Origin: a virus
Virus record (IMG/VR): IMGVR_UViG_3300020383_000002
Span: 1-51,018 of that record
DNA length: 51,018 bases
Reading direction: 5' to 3' (one strand)
Part shown: positions 31,517 through 41,617 of the stretch, in pieces
How positions within the stretch are numbered: the stretch's first letter is position 1
Layout of the letters: each line of letters starts with the position of its first letter
Notes under the pieces: generated by a model
What the model was told of the DNA's origin: nothing
Seen by the model: the letters and a program-made list of their open reading frames with translations, nothing else
The model's database searches: none
Made by a program: the position numbers and the translations under genes

Positions 31517-33292
31517 TTATTCTTGCCCTGTACCTGCGTCTCCGAATAACCCTGCGTAGTTGCTTTCATAAATCCTCTGATAATCTCTGGTGCCTTCTAG
31601 GTGCGCTCCCATTCTCACCAAACGATTCACTACAGGAGCTACTGTACGGTTGAGGTCGTTAATCTTAGCGCGTAGGCGGGGGTTCATCTGTACACTATCC
31701 GCAGGAACGAAACGTACACCGTTCCCTGTAAAGAAAGGACGGATAGATGAGGTGACAGATTCAGTCTGTCCAGCAGTCTCTGGACGAGCCGGGTCTGGTA
31801 CAGCGTAGGTTAGCTGACTAGCATTACGCCATTCCTCAGCAATCAGGGGACGTACCACTTCATCAAACTGCACCTGAACCACTTCACGGGCTGCTGCTGC
31901 ATTCTCAGCGTTAATAGCAGTGCCATTCTGCGACACCCAGCTTCCATACTGATCTCCCGCCAAGAAGTCCGCCACTTGATTCAGCTCTCTCGGGTTCTCC
32001 ACCATACTTCCGTAGCTACCTAGGCCACGGAGAACCTGATTGATATTAGTCTGAACCTCCTGCTGTACATCCTCCCTGTCAGAACCCATCCCTTCTTTAA
32101 GCATATTCAAGTAAGACCCTGTAGCCGCCTCGTTAGTAGGGTCTGTGAGGTCAGCAGGTCGAGCCTGTGGGTTACTATTCCTGTCCACCTGATCGAGCGC
32201 TATGCGGTTCAATGGGCCTTGTAGGGATAAGTTCCCTGCCGCTCCTACTAATTGAGAAGTTGCAATAATACGAGCAGTTTCTGGATCACCTGTGATGTTT
32301 ACAGTTTGGCGTGCCAGAGCATTGGCTGCAACAGCTTCCATGGTCTCTGCATCTGTCTCACCAGTAACATATCCACGCTTAACTTGGTAGAAATCCCGTA
32401 GAGGGGCAACTAGGTTGTTCACATACTCACTACCAGCGCCTTGCCCAATACGGCTAACCTCAGACTGAATGACTAACCACTCTTCGTCCATCATCTGTGT
32501 CGCTTCTACAGGGTCAAGAGAGCCTGCTTCCACTTGCTGTTGGATAGTGTTGAACTTAGTGCGTAGTCGAGTAGCAGCAGCATCGGCCATAGAGCCAGAG
32601 GCTTCCTGGGAACGGATACGTGCCCTATCTTCCTGCAAGCTAATCTGAGCACGCTGCTGGTTAATCTGAGCTGTGCCCAGCCCTACACGAGCAGAAGCTA
32701 GTCCAACTCTGTCAGCCTCAAGGCCAATACGAGCACGCTGTAGCCCAAGCTGATTCTGTTCAGCGTCAATCATCTGCTGTTCACGTTGGAACTGCATATA
32801 CGCATAGGTAGCGTCTTGTGCGTCCTCAGCAGACATACCTGAAGTAACCCAGCCCTTCATTGTAGCTTCTGATTGCACAGCCATGAACTGCTGCTCTTGC
32901 TCCGTACCTTCAGCAGCTACCTTACCTAAGCCAGCAGTACCTAAGATGGTTGAGTGAGCCTTAGCGTAGTCTGTGGTTAGGTTGGGGTTGTTAGCAATAG
33001 CAGAAGCATAGTTAGCACGCATACGCATACGCGCTTGCTGAGAGGTCATGTCTCCACGGTCAACAGCTTGAGCAATTTCTAGCTGTTGACGACTGAAGCG
33101 AGACACAGCCTCATTAGCTTGCTCTACTTTCTTCTCTTGCCTATTCTCTGCAAAGGATTCAAACAAGCTAGTGCCAATGTCCTGTACGAAATCAAGGGCA
33201 GCAACAGCCCCGGAGGGCTGCTGTACTGCTTGTTGAGGTTGTTGAGCGCTGGTAGGTGCTCCACCAATTTGCGCTAGGGTAAAGTCCGCCAT
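31517..33292 (-). CDS. Internal virion protein
   Basis: 591 aa. Low-complexity Gln/Ala-rich N-terminus (APTSAQQPQQAVQQPSGAVAAL), then long helices with a regular heptad region (QRARIGLEADRVGLASARVGLGTAQINQQRAQISLQEDRARI). By position after tail-tube and acetyltransferase genes it corresponds to T7-type internal core proteins that are ejected with DNA. Start overlaps the stop of the 1623-aa gene. Confidence 0.72.
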   Translation of the reverse strand: MADFTLAQIGGAPTSAQQPQQAVQQPSGAVAALDFVQDIGTSLFESFAENRQEKKVEQANEAVSRFSRQQLEIAQAVDRGDMTSQQARMRMRANYASAIANNPNLTTDYAKAHSTILGTAGLGKVAAEGTEQEQQFMAVQSEATMKGWVTSGMSAEDAQDATYAYMQFQREQQMIDAEQNQLGLQRARIGLEADRVGLASARVGLGTAQINQQRAQISLQEDRARIRSQEASGSMADAAATRLRTKFNTIQQQVEAGSLDPVEATQMMDEEWLVIQSEVSRIGQGAGSEYVNNLVAPLRDFYQVKRGYVTGETDAETMEAVAANALARQTVNITGDPETARIIATSQLVGAAGNLSLQGPLNRIALDQVDRNSNPQARPADLTDPTNEAATGSYLNMLKEGMGSDREDVQQEVQTNINQVLRGLGSYGSMVENPRELNQVADFLAGDQYGSWVSQNGTAINAENAAAAREVVQVQFDEVVRPLIAEEWRNASQLTYAVPDPARPETAGQTESVTSSIRPFFTGNGVRFVPADSVQMNPRLRAKINDLNRTVAPVVNRLVRMGAHLEGTRDYQRIYESNYAGLFGDAGTGQE

Positions 33293-36200
33293 TAATCTTC
33301 CTCGCGGTAATTGTCAATAAAGTCGAGAGTACGAATCCCCATCTCTCGCTGCTCTTCCGTAATAGGCATAGTGTTGAGGACTTCTCGTGTTGTAGCCGAA
33401 TCCATCCAAGGAGCAGAGTTAATAACGGAATTGAACAGAGACAAGTCACCATTCTCTACGTCATACTGCAACTGTTGCTGGATGGTCTGTTGAGCACGAG
33501 GGTCGTCCTTGAACTGTTCCGCAGCTACGTTAAGAACACGTAGTGCAAAGTCACGCTCCTCATTACTAATCCCTTCCCGAGCTAGCTGTTGCTTAACCAG
33601 ACGATACCATTCCTTGACATCTTCTCCATGAGAAGTGCGGGATTGATACACCTCGTTACTAGCCCAGAAGGAACGAGCTTCATGTAGAGTCTGGAAACCA
33701 AAGGCAGCAGCTACAGCTTCAACAGTGTTAACGTTAGCATCTGTAACACCGCCATTAGCGTTATACTTCTTACCATACTCTAAAGCTACTCGTGCTTTAA
33801 ATGCACTAGAGAATCCAGAAGCCAACTTACCAAACTCAATGAACAGTTCTCCTGTGTCAATAGGGTTTTGGTCAAGAGGTTCAGAGTAGTGGAAGTATTC
33901 AGCAGCAGCTCTTGCAAACTGAGTGATACGTGGATTACTTCCCATCACCAAGGAACCAGCAGGAGACTCAGCTAGAATCTTACCAGCGTCAGTAGTCCAT
34001 AGTCCGCCAATAAACTCTAAGAGGCCTCTGTTGTCTACCGCAGCGAGGGAAGAGAAGTCAATAGCTACATCTTCTCCGTACATCAGAGAAGCTAGCTTGT
34101 TGAACATATACCCTTCCACACCTTGTAGAAGCGCTTCCCTTTCTTCACCTTCTTGAGGCAGCCAAGGCTGTAAGAAGAGAGACAAACCTGTACCAGGGAC
34201 TCCTCCATACATCACCAAGTTGAAGGTAGCTAAGCGTGCCTTCTGTGTCTTGGTCAAGTTACGGTTGGTAGTCATCTGGAGAAAGGACTTGTGAGGCACC
34301 TGCATGAACTGGAAGATCATGCCTAACGAGTTCTCGTTGTAAGGCATGTCGCCAGCACGGTTCATGTTATAGGTGTAGGAGCGTGCCATAGCACTCACCT
34401 TGTCATACTCTGCTTTGGTTAACGCCTTCCCTGTCTTCTCAACTGCCATGTTGTAATGTGTTAGCCAAGAGCTAAGCATGTTAATCTCTTCGCCTACATC
34501 AAACCCCGCCTTACGGGAAGCAGCAATACCCTGAGCACCTAAACCCACAAAGCGTGCCAGAGTAGTCCTGCGATAGCCCCCTGCCGAAGTAGAGTCAGCA
34601 ATCTCTGACAAACTCCCCCTCACCAAGTTACTTTTATCAATGGAAGCAGATAAGCCGCTGTTGTCGTAAGCCGCCGCCATTGCCTTAATCTCTGCTTCAC
34701 TACGTCCAGTAGCCGCCTTACCAAGACGAATCTTACCTGTTGTCTTATACTCCAAGATAGCCGCCATATCACTAACCAGTCGAGTGGTGACGTATCGAGG
34801 AGCTAGAGCAGTAAGCTGTACAGCCTGATGCGACTGAACAACAAACTGACGCAGAGGGTTAAGAGCAAGGTAGAGGGTGAAGGCAACACCACGAGCTAGT
34901 CGTGTAGGGCCACCAGCATCTGCTGTAGCGTTCAATGCCCTCTCTGCAATAGACATCCCTCGTTTACCAGAAGCGTCAGCAATTACCCGTAGAGCATACT
35001 TAATGGTGTCATCAATCTGGTTGATGTAGCCATTCTCTAGAGAGTTGATATACTCCACTGTAGTCCGAGCGTCAGCCGCCTCCTTAGAGAATCCTTCCTT
35101 AGCCTTAATCTCAGAAGAGTCTTTAGGAAACTGAGGACGGCCATACTGATCTCTGGGGAACATATGCCCATATTGATTAACTGCACGAGACTTAGTTGTC
35201 TCTAGGTAGTCCCTCATAGGTACACGAGTGGAGACGTTACGAGCAGACCTAATCAATGCGTCTACAGGGCCGAGAACGTGGTTGTGAGACTCGTCAAGGA
35301 TGGGGCTAGTGGCATCCTCCAGCCTTTCTCCTCGAACACGCTGAGCAACCCTTCCTGCCGCTTCCTGAAGGTTCCAGTTGTCATCGCTATCAAAGCGCAT
35401 ACGCTCACGAGTATCTCGAATAGAGTATGTGACGTTAGGCTCAGCCTCTTGCTGCATACGCTTCAGGTAACGTTGTGCTGTAGAAGTGTCTCTTGCTGTA
35501 GCTACAGCTCCCTGCTTAAGGATGTTACCACGGCTGTCTGTAACAGTACGCTCTACCATCTTAGGCACATCGTAGTAGACAGTGTAGTAGCCCTCCCGGT
35601 AGTTCAGGATTTGGTCATCATCTCGTAGAGCACGAGAGTATGGGCCACCTGCTTGGTTACGGGAGATGACAACTTTAACGGATTCCTCCCCTTCTACGAA
35701 GGGAGAACGTAGGCTAGAGACTGTACCGCCTTTCTCATACAGCTCTGTTAAATCCTCAGCAGTCAGGTCCTCCATCTTACCTGTCTCAGGGTCGTAGGCT
35801 CGTTGGTGAGAGCCTGCCTGATTACGGCTGATAGGTTTAACGAACATACGAGTGTCTGTAGAGCCGTCCTCTAAAACTTGGTATCCACGGTTACGTAGTG
35901 TCTTCACTAGGTCTTGGTTCTCCAACCAGTACATAGTGTCCCAAGTTTCCCTCCAGCTTTGCAAAGCAGCTACTTCTTCGTCACCAAAACCATCTGCCTT
36001 GAGAGAGGTGGTGGTACGGTTACGGCCTTCCTTGTTAGCTCGCTTAATCTCCTTTTCTACCGCAGCCTGTCCTTGCTTAGACAGCTTGTTAAACTTCTTA
36101 GTGAAAGACGTAGTAAGCTCTACCAGAGTCTTCTCAAGCTGAGCTGCCTTATCTACGGCTACGTTAGCTCCTAGCGTAATGTTAGGGTGTAGCATAGAGT

Positions 36201-38163
36201 GAGCATCAAGTATGTGACGAGCCATGCTACCAGAGCGTGCCCCACGCATGTGAGGGATACGATCTAGGTAGTTAAATACTACATCCAAATCATTCCAATC
36301 TTCCACTTTAGCAGCAGAGATAGTGTAGGGGTAGTCAACCTTAACTAGGTAGTCCCCTGCCTCTGTAGCCTGTGCCTTATCAACAGGTACGTAATCTTCT
36401 CCTTCACGGCGTAGGAGGGTGAGTTCCTCTTCCTTAACACCATAGTCACGCAGAGAGGTGCGTACTTTTTCTAAGGCATCGGCACCATCTGACCAACCAT
36501 TGTCCCGTGGGCCATAGGTTACGCCTACACGGAAAGAGCCACCAATGTCACGTACAGCAGGCACCGACATTTCAGTACGAGTTACTAAACCAGCTACGTT
36601 GTTAAAATCATTAACTACACGAGTAGCTGTAGCAACCTTCTCTGCGTCTGTTAAGTAGATGGCACCGTTGTCCGCTACTACATCCATCACACGAGGGCTA
36701 GGAGGAAGAGGGCGAGCTTTAGGATAGGCGTCCGGCATACTCACTTTGTTGACCAGAGAACCATCAGATTTAGGGATGCCTTGCAGGGCATCGTGAGCTG
36801 TTGCCTCTACACGGTTAGTGCCATACAAAGCCTCTGCTGCTTGACCTGTAGTGTCCTCCGCAGCTAGTTGGTTGGCAGCGCGAGCTTTAGAGGGGTTAGT
36901 GTTACGATAGTTGTTAGCAATAGAAACAGGCTTCACATCTGTTTCTACATAGCGTTTAGCTGCAAGCTCTGCTTCGTAGGCTTCCTCCATTCGAGACAGA
37001 GAGGGGGAGTCCTCCATAACGGCCCTACGAGCTTCAGCACGGCCTTCTGCTGCATCTTCGGCCCTACGTACTGGGTCAGTGTCTACAGCCTCTGTACGGG
37101 CCACCTCGTCTGGCTGAGAGGGTGTCTGTGGAGCCTCTGCTCTAGAGGGCACCCCATTAAGCTCCATGTAGGTGGTTCCACGTTCAGGAACAGGAGTCTC
37201 TAGTTGACGAGCTGCACTACGTCCCCTACGAGCTGCACGAGCACCACGACTAACCCCTTGAGCTACCCAGCCCAAAGGAACAAGGCCAGTCAGCTCTGCA
37301 ACAGAGATTAAGTTGTCAATCCAAGCATCCCCTTCCCCGTAGTAGCCTTCCTCTAGAGCTGTACGCAGAAAGTCCATCTTAACAAAGTCGTTCTCATCAG
37401 GAAAGACAATGGTGGAGTTCTCATTTACAGCGTCAATAACCTGACGAATGATAGGGCCACGCTCTTCAGGAGGAACAGAACGTAAAGTCTCTGTGAACTT
37501 CTGCTTAGTAGACCCCATCAATGTTAGGGCTTCCATCCAAGCAGTTTTATCTCCTCCCCGAATAGCTGAGAGTGTTTGCTCTGTAATACCTTGCTCTGCA
37601 AAAGGAACAAGTAGTTCCAAGAACCCAGCCCCAATCTCAAGCATGTTTGGGTCTTGAGATGTGAGCTGGTGGTTCATTAAAATCTGTTTCTCTCGATGGT
37701 ATGCGTTGACGTTTTCAATAGCGTCAGCGAAGTTAATACGAGAGTTTGAAGACTCCTCTGTTTCATCATCACTTTCGGCAATGAGAGCTTCAGAGGAGAC
37801 AATGTTTCGGATGCCGTACAAGGAGCTTTGCTGATCCATGTAGGCACTAGACGCTGCCATCTTCTGTTCATCAGGGATGTCAGGGTCAGTTAAGATGGAA
37901 ACGAGAGCATCACGTTCTTTAGTAGCAGTGAATTGTTTAGCCCGATTCCGTAAGGACTCGGACATACGTGTGCTCTCTTCCCCTTCTTGTGTCAGGTTTA
38001 AGTAAGTCGCCTCTACTGATTCTGGGTCTTCAGACAGAGACGCGGTATACGCCGCTAAGTTTACATTTGAGGCCCGGTTATTCACCGGAACCAAGTTCCC
38101 TTCAATCTGGAAATCTTCCAGGGTAGCTGCGCTCTGTGGTGCAAAATCAGTTAGAGTTGCCAT
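33292..38163 (-). CDS. Large internal virion / DNA-ejection protein
   Basis: 1623 aa, the largest gene. Long helical regions, an Arg/Ala-rich hydrophobic patch near residue 290-315 (LVPLGWVAQGVSRGARAARRGRSAAR), and a C-terminal part with the segment GMIFQFMQVPHKSFLQMTTNR and LVMYGGVPGTGLSLFL, seen in internal virion proteins of podophages. I see no clear lytic transglycosylase motif. Likely counterpart of T7 gp16 that forms the ejection channel. Confidence 0.75.
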   Translation of the reverse strand: MATLTDFAPQSAATLEDFQIEGNLVPVNNRASNVNLAAYTASLSEDPESVEATYLNLTQEGEESTRMSESLRNRAKQFTATKERDALVSILTDPDIPDEQKMAASSAYMDQQSSLYGIRNIVSSEALIAESDDETEESSNSRINFADAIENVNAYHREKQILMNHQLTSQDPNMLEIGAGFLELLVPFAEQGITEQTLSAIRGGDKTAWMEALTLMGSTKQKFTETLRSVPPEERGPIIRQVIDAVNENSTIVFPDENDFVKMDFLRTALEEGYYGEGDAWIDNLISVAELTGLVPLGWVAQGVSRGARAARRGRSAARQLETPVPERGTTYMELNGVPSRAEAPQTPSQPDEVARTEAVDTDPVRRAEDAAEGRAEARRAVMEDSPSLSRMEEAYEAELAAKRYVETDVKPVSIANNYRNTNPSKARAANQLAAEDTTGQAAEALYGTNRVEATAHDALQGIPKSDGSLVNKVSMPDAYPKARPLPPSPRVMDVVADNGAIYLTDAEKVATATRVVNDFNNVAGLVTRTEMSVPAVRDIGGSFRVGVTYGPRDNGWSDGADALEKVRTSLRDYGVKEEELTLLRREGEDYVPVDKAQATEAGDYLVKVDYPYTISAAKVEDWNDLDVVFNYLDRIPHMRGARSGSMARHILDAHSMLHPNITLGANVAVDKAAQLEKTLVELTTSFTKKFNKLSKQGQAAVEKEIKRANKEGRNRTTTSLKADGFGDEEVAALQSWRETWDTMYWLENQDLVKTLRNRGYQVLEDGSTDTRMFVKPISRNQAGSHQRAYDPETGKMEDLTAEDLTELYEKGGTVSSLRSPFVEGEESVKVVISRNQAGGPYSRALRDDDQILNYREGYYTVYYDVPKMVERTVTDSRGNILKQGAVATARDTSTAQRYLKRMQQEAEPNVTYSIRDTRERMRFDSDDNWNLQEAAGRVAQRVRGERLEDATSPILDESHNHVLGPVDALIRSARNVSTRVPMRDYLETTKSRAVNQYGHMFPRDQYGRPQFPKDSSEIKAKEGFSKEAADARTTVEYINSLENGYINQIDDTIKYALRVIADASGKRGMSIAERALNATADAGGPTRLARGVAFTLYLALNPLRQFVVQSHQAVQLTALAPRYVTTRLVSDMAAILEYKTTGKIRLGKAATGRSEAEIKAMAAAYDNSGLSASIDKSNLVRGSLSEIADSTSAGGYRRTTLARFVGLGAQGIAASRKAGFDVGEEINMLSSWLTHYNMAVEKTGKALTKAEYDKVSAMARSYTYNMNRAGDMPYNENSLGMIFQFMQVPHKSFLQMTTNRNLTKTQKARLATFNLVMYGGVPGTGLSLFLQPWLPQEGEEREALLQGVEGYMFNKLASLMYGEDVAIDFSSLAAVDNRGLLEFIGGLWTTDAGKILAESPAGSLVMGSNPRITQFARAAAEYFHYSEPLDQNPIDTGELFIEFGKLASGFSSAFKARVALEYGKKYNANGGVTDANVNTVEAVAAAFGFQTLHEARSFWASNEVYQSRTSHGEDVKEWYRLVKQQLAREGISNEERDFALRVLNVAAEQFKDDPRAQQTIQQQLQYDVENGDLSLFNSVINSAPWMDSATTREVLNTMPITEEQREMGIRTLDFIDNYREED

Positions 38164-38173
38164 TTACTTTCCT

Positions 38174-38680
38174 TTAAAAAGTGAACACTTCGCTCTGCCA
38201 GCCTCCACGAACAGGGCTGCCAGAAGGGCTATTAAACATGTCTCCAAAACCGCCTGCCGCTGAGAAGATGGTTCCAGTGGTCTGCCCGATAGCTCCCCAC
38301 ATTTGAGCATCTTGTTGAGCATTTGCTGCTCTCTGCTGTGTAGCGCTGATTCCAGCAGAGGCCCGTGCTGTTGAGGAGATATTAGCAATGTTAGCGCCTG
38401 TTAAGGTACCTAAAGCCCCGATAGAACCAAGAGCTCCTGAGCCACCACTCACCCCTGTGTTCTCAGACGCCTGGAGGATGCGGGCACGACGGACTCTTTG
38501 TTCTCGAATCTGTTGCCGTCTCTGTTGCCTGTCTCTGTTTTGTTGAGCAGCTTGGGAGATTTGTTGACCTTCCCTTTGGGCGTCTGCTGCCCTACCTGCT
38601 GCCTTGTATTGCTGATAGCCTGATACCGCTGTGGCGGCCAGGGCTGTTGCAGCAATGATTGTACTAGTTGCTACCGCCAT
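38174..38680 (-). CDS. Internal virion protein, T7 gp14-like by position
   Basis: 168 aa from ATG 38680 (GAGGTGA upstream; a GTG one codon earlier is possible). Hydrophobic N-terminal segment (STIIAATALAATAVSGY), then basic Gln/Arg-rich coiled coil (QQNRDRQQRRQQIREQRVRRAR) and a Gly/Ala-rich C-terminus. Size, composition and neighbourhood match small internal virion/pore proteins. Confidence 0.7.
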   Translation of the reverse strand: MAVATSTIIAATALAATAVSGYQQYKAAGRAADAQREGQQISQAAQQNRDRQQRRQQIREQRVRRARILQASENTGVSGGSGALGSIGALGTLTGANIANISSTARASAGISATQQRAANAQQDAQMWGAIGQTTGTIFSAAGGFGDMFNSPSGSPVRGGWQSEVFTF

Positions 38681-39140
38681 CACTCACCTCGAATACTTTT
38701 TGATAGATGATTTCTGTGGGTTCATACCCAAACTTGTAAGCAATCCCTTCATCATGTCCTTCCTTAAAAGCTAAGAGTTGGCAATAGGCTTGTCTCTTCC
38801 TAGCTCCCTCCTCTACTAAATCTAACATTTCTCGTAGAACAGAGCTACGTCTCCATTCTGGTTTAACATAGATGCCTAGTTCCTTACCTACTGGCTGGGA
38901 AGTGATGGCGTCTGGGCTAATCAAGTTAGCAAAGTAGCCAATCATCTCCCCTTCGTAAGTTCGGGCAATGATAATGTAGAGAAGCCCTAGCTTTACATAC
39001 TCCTGCAACAGGGCTACATCTAGCCGGAAGGGTACGCTAGAAGACTTCTCCTCCACTTCGTAGTAGTGTGCCTCAGCAAGAGCCAAGGCCTCCTTCATTG
39101 TTTCTAGCGAATTATCTTCTTCTACATAAAAATTAGACAT
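38664..39140 (-). CDS. GNAT-like acetyltransferase
   Basis: 158 aa from ATG 39140. C-terminal half shows GNAT features: ELGIYVKPEWRRSSVLREMLDLVEEGARKRQ and a terminal GYEPTEIIYQKVFEV strand. Such proteins recur between tail-tube and internal virion genes in T7-like phages lacking an RNA polymerase. Target unknown; could modify a virion or host protein. Overlaps the previous and next genes. Confidence 0.75.
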   Translation of the reverse strand: MSNFYVEEDNSLETMKEALALAEAHYYEVEEKSSSVPFRLDVALLQEYVKLGLLYIIIARTYEGEMIGYFANLISPDAITSQPVGKELGIYVKPEWRRSSVLREMLDLVEEGARKRQAYCQLLAFKEGHDEGIAYKFGYEPTEIIYQKVFEVSDGGSN

Positions 39141-41439
39141 TGCCGTTTGCACCTACAACCATTGACCAACCCAAGAGCCTTAAATCTTTTTCAGGCTCTG
39201 AGGAGATTTTAAGAGAAAGAACTGTACCATGCCCTCGTAGCTTACTTTTGGTTTCGATAACCTCAAACCCGTTATCGAACTCATCAGCAGCACCTGTTGG
39301 CATATACAGACGTTTATACCTATACGCTTGGAAAGTACGTCCCCAGCGGTTAGAGGCAGCAGAGTTGGCCCAATTCCATTGAGCTTGTACTAAACAAGAA
39401 GACTCATTGTTAGCAGATAGATTACCTGTTCCGTCATCAGTGAAGCCGTCTTCTGTACGCCTGAAGAAGAACTTAATGTAAGGGACTTGCTTCTTACGTA
39501 AGAAGTCTCCTCCTGAGAGGTAGCCTGTTACGAGGAAAGCAGGGGCATCAATACCTGCTCCGTTTGCGCTAACCCAATCTCGGAAAGACTCGTCTCTATA
39601 AGTAGAGAAGGTATACTTCATAGGGGAAAGAGAAGTGAGAGTCACGTAGGCGATCTCACGAGAGCCACTTCCTCGGCTTCTGATTGGAGTAGTGACCTCC
39701 TCTCCCAAATAAACAACTTGCTCTCCATTATCTGTGATGTTCTCTTCAGTTTGATTCAGCCTGAACGGAGGAACTTCTACAGGGGAAGCCAGCCTAGGGA
39801 GGAGTGTTCCTGGAAGAGACTCAACAGAGCTAGTGTAAAAAGCTCCTAGCGTCATGTCCAAGACTAGCTCTTTTACAGACCCGCTATCTGAAGGTTGGTT
39901 ATTGTAAACCCACCTAACCTTCCTGTCATAGCTGTCATAAGCCCCTTGAGCGTAGTATTTCTCCACAGGAGGGATTTGGTCATACAAAGTTTGAATAGTT
40001 GTTTGTGTAAGATTCTGTGCTTGGTAGTCCCCAAATTGATCAGGAGCCACATGGTATATTGCATCATCTGCCCAGAACATAACAGTGTTGTCAATAAGAA
40101 CAACAGACCCTGGAGACTGCACTCCATGCTCACTAATCTTACGGCGCATATTGTTATTAGCAGAGAAGCCATAGTCAGAGCCGCCACTAACCATCCACAC
40201 CCCGTTCTCCGCCACTACCAACAAACCAGCTCCTACATTAACAAGAGCTTGAATGTTATAGGCACCGTCCACTTTGATAAAGCCCCCATCCGTATCTAAT
40301 AGGTCAGGGTTCTCTTTAGAGGTGGGGTCGCCTTCTTGGTAGCAAGCGTTAATATCCGACTGGTGCCTAACAAGTTGAGAATAGAAAATGTAGGAAGAGA
40401 GACGGGGACTGCGATTGTCTCCTCCTTCAACTTGTCCTGAAAATCCCCCGTACCAAACCCTTCCTGCATACTCTTGTACGCAAGACGGCCCCCCAGGTGT
40501 CCTGTCTTCAGGGAGAGAGGCAATAGGGGAAGTAAGTTCAGTGTAGTTTTGGTATAGCTTTTCTGCCTCTTGGAGACGGGAGGCTCCACGCTCCATTGCA
40601 TCTATAACAAAATAGCCCTTGGGGGCTGGGAAAGAACCAGGAGGATTGTTAATTAAGTCCCTACGAAAGAACTGATCTCCTGTCCTGTTCCTGTCATCGT
40701 TTGCATTAGGGTATAGCGCATAGTGGACGTTATCAGAGTTTGAGGGATAACCTGCACCCCCCTCTTGAAAATAAAGGATAGGGTCGTATGTGTCGGTAGT
40801 GTCGTCGCCCCTCTCCCTAGGGATGGCCCAAGTCTGATTACGGAGGTTATAGCAATGAGCGTCTGACAAAGAGGAGGGCCGAATAGTAACACCTTGCCCT
40901 TCTAATAAGTCCACTCCATCGGTCTTATCTTCTACGCCCCACAAGTCCCTAGTCTTCAGAGAAGCGGTAGTTTTTGTTACAGAAGCTCCGTCCCAAGATA
41001 AAATTTGAATATCTTTTTGGCCAGTAGCAATGACTAGGGTGCCATCTACGTTAGCGTAGGAGAATACACTACTGTCGTCATTAATTAAGTTTTCAGAGTA
41101 GACTTGTCCAGAAGACAGGGGGGATTGGTCAGGGTCAAAGATTTTTAACACAAGCCCTGTTTGGATGACCAAAAGGGTCTTCTCAGGAACACCTCCAGCA
41201 TTGTCCCAAGAGTATGTGGAAATAGCCAGATTACCTTCTGGGGCATTAATCTCTGTACTAACCTCTTGAAAGTCATCCTCGTAGTCCATTCCTAGACGAC
41301 GCTCCCGACTACCATCTCTTAGAAGGACAAAGTTCTCTTCGTCCAGAGAGGCATTGTCTGGAAAAGTTAAAGGGCTTGCTTCAGTGATAAGCCCTTTAAC
41401 AAACGTGTTTACCTCAACTGCCTGAACCTGTCTCGCCAT
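39133..41439 (-). CDS. Tail tubular protein B (T7 gp12-like)
   Basis: 768 aa from ATG 41439. The N-terminus VNTFVKGLITEASPLTFPDNASLDEENFVLLRDGSRERRLG is the hallmark of podophage tail nozzle proteins. Many beta-strand repeats follow, with segments such as VLIDNTVMFWADDAIYHV. It forms the distal tail tube to which the fibres attach. Start lies inside the 67-aa gene upstream. Confidence 0.9.
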   Translation of the reverse strand: MARQVQAVEVNTFVKGLITEASPLTFPDNASLDEENFVLLRDGSRERRLGMDYEDDFQEVSTEINAPEGNLAISTYSWDNAGGVPEKTLLVIQTGLVLKIFDPDQSPLSSGQVYSENLINDDSSVFSYANVDGTLVIATGQKDIQILSWDGASVTKTTASLKTRDLWGVEDKTDGVDLLEGQGVTIRPSSLSDAHCYNLRNQTWAIPRERGDDTTDTYDPILYFQEGGAGYPSNSDNVHYALYPNANDDRNRTGDQFFRRDLINNPPGSFPAPKGYFVIDAMERGASRLQEAEKLYQNYTELTSPIASLPEDRTPGGPSCVQEYAGRVWYGGFSGQVEGGDNRSPRLSSYIFYSQLVRHQSDINACYQEGDPTSKENPDLLDTDGGFIKVDGAYNIQALVNVGAGLLVVAENGVWMVSGGSDYGFSANNNMRRKISEHGVQSPGSVVLIDNTVMFWADDAIYHVAPDQFGDYQAQNLTQTTIQTLYDQIPPVEKYYAQGAYDSYDRKVRWVYNNQPSDSGSVKELVLDMTLGAFYTSSVESLPGTLLPRLASPVEVPPFRLNQTEENITDNGEQVVYLGEEVTTPIRSRGSGSREIAYVTLTSLSPMKYTFSTYRDESFRDWVSANGAGIDAPAFLVTGYLSGGDFLRKKQVPYIKFFFRRTEDGFTDDGTGNLSANNESSCLVQAQWNWANSAASNRWGRTFQAYRYKRLYMPTGAADEFDNGFEVIETKSKLRGHGTVLSLKISSEPEKDLRLLGWSMVVGANGNV

Positions 41440-41617
41440 TAGTCTTACCCCGTTGAGTCTTAGAAGCGGCATCAATAGCGTGCTGAGCTGCCCCATAACT
41501 CGTGTAACGGCCTTTCAGTTCTTTAGGGACAGAACCTTTTCCAAGAGGCTTGATGGTATACATGCCGAAGCTGCCGTCGTGTTGAATCTTGTAGCCTTTG
41601 TATTCAGTCAAATCCAT
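41414..41617 (-). CDS. Hypothetical small protein
   Basis: 67 aa (MDLTEYKGYKIQHDGSFGMYTIKPLGKG). Small beta-hairpin-like domain followed by a helix (SYGAAQHAIDAASK). Its start overlaps the tail tube A stop and its end overlaps the nozzle start. Similar small genes occur between tail-tube genes in related podophages; function unknown. Confidence 0.7.
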   Translation of the reverse strand: MDLTEYKGYKIQHDGSFGMYTIKPLGKGSVPKELKGRYTSYGAAQHAIDAASKTQRGKTNGETGSGS